Shown here one piece after another: positions 1-12,400 of a DNA stretch of 64,000 bases (its first letter is position 1; each line of letters begins with the position of its first letter). Source of the stretch: Amphiduros pacificus (Eukaryota; Annelida; Polychaeta; Phyllodocida; Hesionidae). The notes beneath the pieces are model-generated. The model saw nothing but the letters and a program-made list of their open reading frames with translations, did no database searches and was not told the origin of the DNA. A program made the position numbers and the translations under genes. Location of the stretch: positions 12,570,809 through 12,634,808 of the forward strand of contig OX439010.1 in NCBI GenBank assembly GCA_949316495.1, written 5' to 3'.

Positions 1-100
1 TTTGACTTGGGATATACAGTTCTGTGCTTTGACTTGGGGTATATACTGAGTACAGTTCTGTGCTTTGACTTGGGGTATATACTGAGTACAGTTCTGTGGC
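1..100. repeat. 36-bp tandem repeat, about 2.5 copies
   Basis: The unit begins TTTGACTTGGGGTATATACT and ends GTTCTGTGC. The first copy is shortened and the array probably continues left of the window. It shares the TATATACTGAG core with the 33-bp array that follows, so both may derive from one ancestor. Confidence 0.8.
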
Positions 101-229
101 TATGTCTATTTGTGCCTGTATTTATTTAGCAAATATATTTTAAACATATAGAAAATAAGACAGGATATAATATTCAAAATATACATTCATATATTTGGGA
201 CATATATTGAGTACAGTTCTGAGCTTATA

Positions 230-960
230 TTCAGGATGCATATATGTGATTATATTTTGGATGTGAAAATATTCGAGATATATGTTGAAAGGAGGTTTGA
301 GATTATACGTGGGATATACATTGAGAACAACTTTGTGATAATATTTTGGATATATATTGAGAAGAGTCGCTTTGAGATTATATTTGGGATATTTGTGATA
401 AAATTTAAGATATATATTGAGAGTTTTATGGTTATATTTGGGATATATACTGAGAGGTTTATGGTTATATTTGGGATATATATTGAGAGCTTTATGGTTA
501 TATTTGGGATATATATTGAGAGGTTTATGGTTATATTTGGGATATATATTGAGAGCTTTATGGTTATATTTGGGATATATATTGAGAGGTTTATGGTTAT
601 ATTTGGGATATATACTGAGAGGTTTATGGTTATATTTGGGATATATATTGAGAGCTTTATGGTTATATTTGGGATATATACTGAGAGGTTTATGATTATA
701 TTTGGGATATATATTGAGAGCTTTATGGTTATATTTGGGATATATATTGAGAACTTTATGGTTATATTTGGGATATATATTGATAACTTTATGGTTATGG
801 ATATATTTGGTATATATATTAAGGCACACTAAAGGTGTATAGAGAGCTTTATGGTTATATTTGGGATATATATTGAGAACTTTATGGTTATATTTGGGAT
901 ACATATTGAGAACTTTATGGTTATGGAATATATATATTTGGGATATATATTAAGGCACAC
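230..960. repeat. 33-bp minisatellite, AT-rich
   Basis: Units read TTATGGTTATATTTGGGATA followed by TATATTGAGAG(C/G). About 16 clean copies lie at 417-780 and degenerate copies flank them on both sides. Because the period is 11 codons, long frames stay open on both strands. The encoded 11-residue repeats have no start context, splice sites or complexity, so I do not call a gene. Confidence 0.9.
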
Positions 961-1747
961 CTTTATGCCTTAGGGACTTCAGTAGAGCATGGATGTTTCA
1001 CGGGCCAGAGGGGATCAAAATTGAGATCAATGCATCAAACAGCAAAAAAGCAAAACTATTTTCACAGCAAACTGTTGGTTGTTGCTTTTGTAACGTTGGT
1101 AGCATACATAGCAAATATTATGTGCACTGACAAAGGGGGGAAAATCAATTTCAATTGATATAAAATCAACATTTTAATGTCAAGCAATTCATACTAAAAT
1201 ATAAAATAAATGAGGTAACTTTCTGATATTGAGAGGGTTTCATGAAACTAAGTCAAAATAATAATTTCAACTAAGAGATAAGTCTGTGTGCAAGTAGACT
1301 GCTGCTATGGTAACGGCATGCTGGGATTGTGAAACAGAGGCGGGCGATATTGAAGTAGAGTACGACAACCTGTGTGATCTAGTGTAGAGACAGAGAGAGG
1401 GTGCGATTCTTGTGTCTGAAGACGCAGAGCCTGAGAAAGACAATGATGCACAGACTATTAAAACTTTCCTTCAAAGCCACACACAACAAGGCAAAAATGA
1501 ATAGCAAAAGTGGAGGAAATATGAAGAAATTGGAAAAAAAAAACTCATTTGATTTTTTGTATAAACATTTTTACATTAATTTCTGCAAGAAACTTTATCA
1601 TCATGAAATATGACAAGAATCTTAGAATCAATCTTTTGCTTTTTTGGTCCACCCTTATTTGATCCCACCAAACAGCTATCTCTTTCTTGTGTTCAGGGAC
1701 AACCGATATTTGTGTGTAGAATCATATATTGTGTGCTCATATCACCA
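961..1747. other. Unassigned intergenic sequence
   Basis: Moderately AT-rich unique sequence between two arrays. A short run at 1290-1420 is somewhat richer in G and C (CGGGCGATATTGAAG), but no splice-bounded coding exon, RNA gene or repeat could be supported. Confidence 0.5.

Positions 1748-1782
<35 letters not shown>
1748..1782. repeat. (CA)n microsatellite
   Basis: An uninterrupted run of CA dinucleotides, lying just before the first unit of the 35-bp array. Confidence 0.95.
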
Positions 1783-1784
<2 letters not shown>

Positions 1785-1804
1785 TACCAAACAAGCACTA
1801 TATG

Positions 1805-4800
1805 GCCATGTGTGTCAGGAATACTAGATCACAGTCATACATTATGTGGTCAGGAATACTAGACCACAGTCATACATTAATTGGTCCGGTATACTAGATC
1901 ACAGTCATATATTATGTGGTCAGGTATACTAGATCACAGTCATACATTATGGGATCAGGTATACTAGATCACAGTCATACATTATGTGGTCAGGTATACT
2001 AGATCACAGTCATACATTATGTGGTCAGGTATACTAGATCACAGTCATACATTATGTGGTCAGGTATACTATATCACAGTCATACATTATGTGTTCAGGT
2101 ATACTATATCACAGTCATACATTATGTGGTCAGGTATACTAGATCACAGCATACATTATGTGGTCAGGTATACTAGATCACAGTCATATATTATGGGGTC
2201 AGGTATACTAGATCACAGTCATACATTATGTGGTCAGGTATACTATATCACAGTCATACATGATGTGGTCAGGTATACTAGATCACAGTCATACATTATG
2301 GGGTCAGGTATACTAGATCACAGTCATACATTATGTGGTCAGGTATACTAGATCACAGTCATACATTATGTGGTCAGGTATACTATATCACAGTCATACA
2401 TTATGTGTTCAGGTATACTATATCACAGTCATACATTATGTGGTCAGGTATATTAGATCACAGTCATACATTATGTGGTCAGGTATACTAGATCACAGTC
2501 ATACATTATGGGGTCAGGTATACTAGATCACAGTCATACATTACGTGGTCAGGTATACTAGATCACAGTCATACATTATGTGGTCAGGAATACTAGATCA
2601 CAGTCATACATTATGTGGTCCGGTATACTATATCACAGTCATACATTATGTGGTCAGGTATACTAGATCACAGTCATACATTATGTGGTCAGGTATACTA
2701 GATCACAGTCATACATTATGTGTTCAGGTATACTAGATCACAGTCATACATTATGTGGTCAGGTATATTAGATCACAGTCATACATTATGTGGTCAGGTA
2801 TACTAGATCACAGTCATACATTATGTGGTCAGGTATACTAGATCACAGTCATACATTATGGGGTCAGGTATACTAGGTCACAGTCATATATGATGTGGTC
2901 ATGTGTGTCAGGAATACTAGATCACAGTCATACATTATGTGTTCAGGTATACTAGATCACAGTCATACATTATGTGGTCAGGTATACTAGATCACAGTCA
3001 TACATTATGGGGTCAGGTATACTAGGTCACAGTCATACATTATGTGTTCAGGTATACTAGATCACAGTCATACATTATGTGGTCAGGTATACTAGATCAC
3101 AGTCATACATTATGGGGTCAGGTATACTAGGTCACAGTCATACATTATGTGGTCAGGTATACTAGATCACAGTCATACATTATGTGGTCAGGTATACTAG
3201 GTCACAGTCATACATTATGTGTTCAGGTATACTAGATCACAGTCATACATTATGTGGTCAGGTATACTAGATCACAGTCATACATTATGTGGTCAGGTCT
3301 ACTAGATCACAGTCATACATTATGTGGTCAGGTATACTAGATCACAGTCATACATGATGTGGTCAGGTATACTAGATCACAGTCATACATTATGTGGTCA
3401 GGTATACTAGATCACAGTCATACATTATGTGGTCAGGTATACTAGATCACAGTCATACATTATGTGGTCAGGTATACTAGATCACAGTCATACATTATGT
3501 GGTCAGGTATACTAGGTCACAGTCATACATTATGTGGTCAGGTATACTAGATCACAGTCATACATTATGTGGTCAGGTATACTAGATCACAGTCATACAT
3601 TATGTGTTCAGGTATACTAGATCACAGTCATACATTATGTGGTCAGGTTTACTAGATCACAGTCATACATTATGTGGTCAGGTATACTAGATCACAGTCA
3701 TACATTATGTGTTCAGGTATACTAGATCACAGTCATACATTATGTGTTCAGGTATACTAGATCACAGTCATACATTATGTGGTCAGGTATACTAGATCAC
3801 AGTCATACATTATGTGTTCAGGTATACTAGATCACAGTCATACATTATGTGTTCAGGTATACTAGATCACAGTCATACATTATGTGGTCAGGTATACTAG
3901 ATCACAGTCATACATTATGTGGTCAGGTATACTAGATCACAGTCATACATTATGTGGTCAGGTATACTAGATCACAGTCATACATTATGTGGTCAGGTAT
4001 ACTAGATCACAGTCATACATTATGGGGTCAGGTATACTAGATCACAGTCATACATTATGTGGTCAGGTATACTAGATCACAGTCATACATTATGTGGTCA
4101 GGTATACTAGATCACAGTCATACATTATGGGGTCAGGTATACTAGATCACAGTCATACATTATGTGGTCAGGTATATTAGATCACAGTCATACATTATGT
4201 GGTCAGGTATACTAGATCACAGTCATACATTATGTGGTCAGGTATACTAGATCACAGTCATACATTATGTGGTCAGGTATACTATATCACAGTCATACAT
4301 TATGTGTTCAGGTTTACTAGATCACAGTCATACATTATGTGGTCCGGTATACTAGATCACAGTCATACATTATGGGGTCAGGTATACTACATGTAGATCA
4401 CAGTCATACATTATGTGGTCAGGTATACTAGATCACAGTCATACATTATGGGGTCAGGTATACTAGATCACAGTCATACATTATGTGGTCAGGTATATTA
4501 GATCACAGTCATACATTATGTGGTCAGGTATACTAGATCACAGTCATACATTATGTGGTCAGGTATACTAGATCACAGTCATACATTATGTGTTCAGGTA
4601 TACTAGATCACAGTCATACATTATGTGGTCAGGTTTACTAGATCACAGTCATACATTATGTGGTCAGGTATACTAGATCACAGTCATACATTATGTGGTC
4701 AGGTATACTAGATCACAGTCATACATTATGTGTTCAGGTATACTAGATCACAGTCATACATTATGTGGTCAGGTATACTAGATCACAGTCATACATTATG

Positions 4801-6345
4801 TGGTCAGGTATACTAGATCACAGTCATACATTATGTGGTCAGGTATACTAGATCACAGTCATACATTATGTGGTCAGGTGTACTAGATCACAGTCATACA
4901 TTATGGGGTCAGGTATACTAGATCACAGTCATATATGATGTGGTCATGTGTGTCAGGAATACTAGATCACAGTCATACATTATGTGTTCAGGTATACTAG
5001 ATCACAGTCATACATTATGTGGTCAGGTATACTAGATCACAGTCATACATTATGTGGTCAGGTATACTAGATCACAGTCATACATTATGTGGTCAGGTAT
5101 ACTAGATCACAGTCATACATTATGTGTTCAGGTATACTAGATCACAGTCATACATTATGTGTTCAGGTATACTAGATCACAGTCATACATTATGGGGTCA
5201 GGTATACTAGATCACAGTCATACATTGTGTGGTCAGGTATACTAGATCACAGTCATACATTATGTGGTCAGGTATACTAGATCACAGTCATACATTATGT
5301 GGTCAGGTATATTAGATCACAGTCATACATTATGTGGTCAGGTATACTAGATCACAGTCATACATTATGTGGTCAGGTATACTAGATCACAGTCATACAT
5401 TATGTTGTCCGGTATACTAGATCACAGTCATACATTATGTGGTCCGGTATACTAGATCACAGTCATACATTATGTGGTCAGGTTTACTAGATCACAGTCA
5501 TACATTATGTGGTCAGGTATACTAGATCACAGTCATACATTATGTGGTCAGGTATACTAGATCACAGTCATACATTATGTGGTCAGGTATACTAGATCAC
5601 AGTCATACATTATGTGGTCAGGTATACTAGATCACAGTCATACATTATGTGGTCAGGTATACTAGATCACAGTCATACATTATGTGGTCAGGTATACTAG
5701 ATCACAGTCATACATTATGTGGTCAGGTATACTAGATCACAGTCATATATGATGTGGTCATGTGTGTCAGGAATACTAGATCACAGTCATACATTATGTG
5801 TTCAGGTATACTAGATCACAGTCATATATGATGTGGTCATGTGTGTCAGGAATACTAGATCACAGTCATACATTATGTGTCAGGAATACTAGATCACAGT
5901 CATACATTATGTGTTCAGGTATACTAGATCACAGTCATACATTATGGGGTCAGGTATACTACATGTAGATCACAGTCATACATTATGTGGTCAGGTATAC
6001 TAGATCACAGTCATACATTATGGGGTCAGGTATACTACATGTAGATCACAGTCATACATTATGTGTTCAGGTATACTAGATCACAGTCATACATTATGGG
6101 GTCAGGTATACTACATGTAGATCACAGTCATACATTATGTGTTCAGGTATACTAGATCACAGTCATACATTAATTGGTCGGGTATACTATATCACAGTGA
6201 CAAATTAATTGGTTCGGTATACTTGATCACAGTCATACATTAATTGGTCCGGTATACTAGATCACAGACACAAATTAATTGGTTCGGTATACTAGATCAC
6301 AGTCACAAATTAATTGGTTCGGTATACTAGATCACAGTCATCCAT
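1805..6345. repeat. 35-bp minisatellite, about 130 copies
   Basis: The unit is GGTATACTAGATCACAGTCA followed by TACATTATGTGGTCA. Copies are nearly identical in the middle. At the right edge (6165-6345) they decay into TAATTGGTC(C/G)GG variants, as expected when unequal exchange homogenises the core. A 6-base longer variant (TACTACATGTAGATC) recurs at about 4387, 5960, 6030 and 6110. A variant with CATATATGATGTGGTCATGT recurs near 2885, 4930, 5744 and 5823, indicating larger internal duplications. The array lies immediately 3' of the alpha-arrestin stop codon. Confidence 0.97.
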
Positions 6346-6426
6346 TTGGTCTGGTATTCCAGATCACAATCATTCATTAAGTAATAGATCGCAACCATAC
6401 ATTACATTGTCATGTGTATCGGAAGA

Positions 6427-9400
6427 TTATATGAAACTAGTCACCTCTGAGTAAGCTGGAGGTGGTCTGTATCTGTAGTCGTAGACGTAGGTGTACATGG
6501 GGGTGTACGTCAGATCTCCCATGGTGCCTTGCGTGTCATCATCCTCGTCTCGTATGTCCACTGCACCAGTCAGGCTCTCGGCATAAGTGGGCGGGTCTGC
6601 AAAATCCCCAACATAAACAATAAGTCAGACATTCCTGAATTATCTCCAGCGATGAAAGTCAGCATTCAGGAAAAAACCTGAAACCCTTAAAAATTAACCT
6701 GAAGATACCCCTATCCCCTTTCAGAAATGTAATTTTTGGATGTTTCAGACTGAGTTCAGACCATTTCGAATTTCACATTTAAAGAAAAAAACCTGAATTC
6801 AGGTTATTTCCTGAAGACTTTCATCACTGTATCTCCATGCTTATTTAAAATAAATACAGTCTCATTTCCAAGCATCTGTGTAGGCAATAAACGGTGAATG
6901 ACTTGAGTGTTGTGACAAAATAATTATCAAATCATGTTGTGTTTATGTCCATTTTAAACAATCAACTGAAAAATGTAAAGGTTTGGATTGTAAGGTTAAC
7001 TGTGCAATAAATTCTATACAAAATCATTATGATGAAAATTTTAAGTGTCAAAGGGACTATTTTCAGAAGAATGTGAATAATAAGACCATGAGATACAATG
7101 CTCTTAGTTCAAGATATTTATAAGAATATATAGGAAATAAAATGTTTATGTTAAAGGTATTAAGCATCAATTGTACAATTTGGTGTATTGAAAGCTAAGC
7201 CACATATGAACATCATGACAAATTGAAATTATGATAGAGTAAAAAGATAAGTTCCTATAAGCCATAAATATTTCACTTCCAGGAGAGATCTGTCTCAGCC
7301 ATAAGCTGCAAATGACGGGTAAACATGGGTAGTTGTTTGGCGTCATTCTGGCACTATTCAAATGACAATACATTTCATGGTGTCATAAGCATATTGCCAT
7401 ACTCTAATTTTACCTTTCAGTGCTTCTATGATAAAACATGAAAATGATGCGAAGAAAGAAGTGTGCTTTCATAAAGGGGCAATAAATTAGGGTCTTGTTG
7501 AAATAGAATTAACATGCAAACATGGGGATGCATCAATAAAAACAAAAATATACATGAAAAACAATTACATTTATCACCAATATGTGAATTTTAAACGTTT
7601 TTTTTGTGTGCAAAATTGGTGCCTAATCCCTTTAAAGGTACTGAGATTGGGTCTTAGATGGTGTCAATTATAGAGCAAATAATTAGCATTATGACAGCAA
7701 GGCAATAAGAACAGTAATATTAACAATAATAAGAAATATTCAAATATAAATATTTAGATTACATTCTTTTCTGGTAGGTCTGCTCATGAAACTGCATTTA
7801 TTTTTGCAATCTTAAAAGGGGACCGAAATTAATACACAAAATATTATCATTAAAATATATAGGCTTATGATATCCTTAAAATTTGTTTTGACTTACCGTC
7901 GAAGGGTGGCGGTGGGGTGGGGGTTTCCCGGTATGGTGGGGGTGCAGGCAGGAATTGGGTTCCAAAGTATTCAATAGACGCGTCTTGGTACAAGCGCCCG
8001 GACTGCAGCAGGTACGGGGAGAGGCGTCTGTATGGCACTGTCCCGATCACCACAGGCAGGTGCATGGACAGGTTGTATGAGCCGGGGATGTGCAGTGCCA
8101 CCTGGTGCAAAATATCAATATATTTCACCTTATTTTTTTTTATTTATTACCAGCTTTGATTTTATTCAAATAAATAAATCCATTTCACATTTGATTATTT
8201 TTACGTTTGACATTTGATTAAATAAAATTAACTGCTTTCATTTTCAATGAAATGTTTGACTGACCTTGACATAGTATTCGACCTTGATGACACAGCAGTT
8301 CATGATGCTCGGGGACACTGCTGGAATCTTGAGTAGTTGTGCGTCCCAAGTTGCCCGGTTGCCCGGAGCTACTGGTAACCCTGGCAACATAACATACCCT
8401 CAACCATTAACATGAAGTATACTGTTGTGATAGCAAAGCATACTATTTAAGCCATGCATCAATTCAAATTTGTAAAAAAAAATTTGTAAAAAATGAAATT
8501 TTTTTCTCCAAAAGATGAAGGATATACAAATGTATATGTACTGCATACCTGTAAGCACAGTGAATTTTGTTCCCCTGACCCTAGACTTGCCATTAGCAAA
8601 GAAAGTCTGTGTTTGGTGCAGTGTTGCATATGGAATGATCGTTCTTGAGGAATGATTCTCAAAATCTGCTGAAATTGCTATGGATTCCCCTGAAATCACA
8701 TCGATTGCCATTTATTAGAAAGGCTGAGACATGCAACAAATATATGAAAAATAATCTTAACAATTCAACACATCCTCTGATATGGGATCTGACTGAACTT
8801 ATGGACATAGGACTGGAGGTACGCAACCTACCTGGGCAGTAGCCCCGCCTGTCCGTGCGCGCACTTATGGATATAGGTCCTGAGGTACATAACCAGCAGC
8901 ACAAGGTTTTCTCCACACTGTTCTCAACAGGGACCTAAAACGTGAAATGACATAAAAAATCTTAACTTCTGATTTGTCAAACTTAATCTCTTTTTCAGAT
9001 CCCTAATAACTGACGTAGTTAATCCTTTTCAACACTAACCTGGTATTCAGGTTTATTGATGTCTATGGGGCTGATGACTGTAAATGCTTTCTTGGTTTTG
9101 TGATTGAAGCTCCAGGGTTTGTCCATCTCCGCCTTCAGCCAGTATCTTATACTGCCATGCTTCCCTTCAAACGACGTTGAGATGCCCCTGAAATGTGCCA
9201 ACAATTTATCTTATTCAATTCCTGCACATTGATTTTTTTACAGTAAACAAATATACACATGTATATGGTTTGAACGAAATGTGGCAGCAAACTAAAAAAT
9301 GTGGAAAAATAATAAATTACATGAAAATTTTTGCCTTTTGCTTGTGAGTGACTCTAATTATATATTAGAATAAAATCAGGATCATATTCTTTTGATTATG

Positions 9401-12400
9401 AATTTCTAAAAATGCTCTCGCCAGATCCTCTTGGAATATCAACAATTCTGTATTGAGTTACATCAATATTTCTTTATAAAGATAATAATCATGTGATGAA
9501 AATAGACTTTAGGCATGACAAGGAGACAATAAGATGTCCAAAAAGGTTATTAATAGCAAACAAAAAACAAACAAAAAACTGTTTGATTTGGCCTCAACAA
9601 TGGGTACTCACTCCATGGGTAGCTCAAAGCTGAAATTGAATTCATGGCGACCTTCCAACAACGTCTCTCTCACATCCGACTGATCTAAAACATAAAACAA
9701 TTGACATGTATTGTGATGTTATGCATCATATACATATTGCCCTTGCTTCTGACATATACATAGAATGGTACATACACGTTGCCAAGAGCAACAGATGTCT
9801 CTGGGATTAAACAAGTATTGTATGTTTGGATTCTGATTATAAGGTTTAAGTGATGGGAAACATAATAATAATAACACTAAGAATAATAATAACACTAAGA
9901 ATGCTCCGACCATCCAAAATGGACAAATTGATCCTGTTTATCCTTTTATCTTGTCTATCCTGCTTATCCTGTTTTTTCATCAAACTCGATAAGCAATAGG
10001 AACTGAACATCTACTTGGTTATGCATAAATGGGACCAAATAATGTCCCACATGCCTGGCAATAGTGTAGCATTATATGGTAACACTCAGCAGTTGCCTAA
10101 CATGATTTGGTCAGATATGCCAAATAACTGGTATTGATAATGTTTGTGAACATTTTCAGGAATTTTGAACATTTTCAGGAAATGACTGCAAATTGCTTCA
10201 TTAATGAACATTTAAATCCCTTCCCAGAGCAGACTATAGCAGATGATAATTTTGGCCAATCAGAATTCATGTTAAATTTTGAATCTGTTATCTCAATTCT
10301 CATTTGCTAATATTTGAGATGTTCTTCAAAGTGGTAGCCTCCTCAACAGCTCAGTGTTAGCTATTAGATCTTTTTTTAAATCATTAAAAAAATGGACAAA
10401 ATTCTAGGCCTAATGAAAAATAGATTTGATCACCTAAAAATACAACAATGTACCTAATAATAGATAAGAACTCTGAATAATAGTTTCAGAGGAGAAGATC
10501 AAAGTTGATGGACAGACAGACAGAAATTTTTCCCCTCCTCACTGCAGAAGCTATGTTATTCTTCTATCATGAACACAGATCAATAAACTGGTAAACCAGG
10601 GTTGATGTCTACCACTTTCTTTGCACAAGAAAAGACAAAAATTCAGGTAAAATGAGACCAAGAGGATTTGAGTAAATCCCGATAAATCAAATTTTGAGAG
10701 ATATAACATAGACCATACAAATCAGTAACATTCAAGTCTATTCAAATAATCAAATTGTGAACCTCGCAGGTGTGTCACAGGTGAAATCTTGAGTTAGTTT
10801 GACACCTTCAACCTGTCTTTGAACAAGACAAAAAGGACATAAATACAACGAGAAAACCCCACTGAAATGAATTGTTGTTATTGCTTCTCTGTCTGTCTCT
10901 GTGTAGTCACACAAGCACCATGTCATAAAACATCTCAACTTCTTGTACTAAGAATGCACAGGCACAATGATATTGTTTTACCTGTTACAAAGTAACTTAA
11001 AACAAGATAGGAAAATTATTGCGAATTGTTCTTTCTTACTCTTGGTAATTTATTTATTTATTCACCACAATGGTCTCCCTCAAGCTATTTTTAAAAAAAT
11101 GTTGGGGGAAATTTTTGATTTGGAGTCACAATGGGTTAATCCTTTATGGATGAGTCTCAGCTCTGACACGGCCAGGGATCAAACTCACAACCTTTAGATC
11201 ACTACAATGTAACTGCTGCTAATAAGCTTGCACTCTTACCAACTGCGCCACGCCCATGGCTTCATAGAACGGAGCCTATCCAGATATATATACATGTTTA
11301 TTATCAATAATGTGGATTTTTCCTTGCAAAAACAATCAGAGGGCATGGAAGACAGATGTGGGTGCAGAAAATCCACAACCTCTGAAACTATGGAACGTGA
11401 AAAGCTGCTCTGTTTGGACTTCATGGAGATAGCTTCTTTTGTACTGAGGCATACCTCCCACCATAAAAGAGAAGATTTCTTACCACCTAATTTCAATCAA
11501 AAGTAAGGATTTAAAAATATAAAGCAACCCCACATTTATCAAACGCTCTTGCACTTCAACAATGTTTTAATGCTTTCTTTGTTTATATTTTCAAACTTGA
11601 AGCGCAGGACAAAGAATGTGCAAAAATTGTAGTCAATAATTATCAGTGTTCCACAAGGCACAGAGCTGTGGTTTTTGTTGGTGCAGCTGCACTCAAAATG
11701 CTTTGAAATTGTAAAAGCAGCTTGCATGTCCTGCCCAGTATCCCTGCTCAGGAAATAGGATAGTTGTGACATCCAGGTCACACCATGGTACTTTGAGCTG
11801 CTGTCATACCCCTGTAGGGGCTCCTGGAGTGTGGTAGGAGAGCAGCAGTGGCATACAGGTCACACCATGGTACTTTGAGCTGCTGTCATACCCCTGTAGG
11901 GGCTCCTGGAGTGTGGTAAGAGAGCAGTAGTGACATCCAAGCCACATCATGGTACTTTGAGATGCTCTCTTGTACCCCTGTAGGGGCTCCTGGAGTGTGG
12001 TTGGAGAGCAGCAGTGGCATACAGGTCACACCATGGTACTTTGAGCTGCTGTGATACCCCTGTAGGGATTCCTGGAGTGTGGTTGGAGAGTGGTAGTGGC
12101 ATCCAGGTCACGTCACAGTACTTTGTGCTGCTGTGATACCCCTGTAGGGGCTCCTGGAGTGTGGTTGGAGAGCGGTAGTGGCATCCAGGTCACACCGTGG
12201 TACTTTGAACTGCTGTGATACCCCTGTAGGGGCTCCTGGAGTGTGGTTGGAGAGCAGTAGTGGCATCCAGGTCACACCATGGTACTTTTAACTGCTGTGA
12301 TACCCCTGTAGGGGCTCCTGGAGTGTGGTTGGAGAGCGGTAGTGGCATCCAGGTCACACCATGGTACTTTGAACTGCTGTGATACCCCTGTAGGGGCTCC

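Noticed and set aside
140-904. Long frames on both strands (198 and 254 codons)
   Set aside because: They are products of a 33-bp tandem repeat whose period is a multiple of three. No start context, splice sites or sequence complexity.
1805-6345. CRISPR-like regular repeat
   Set aside because: Units are contiguous with no unique spacers, and the genome context is eukaryotic. It is a minisatellite.
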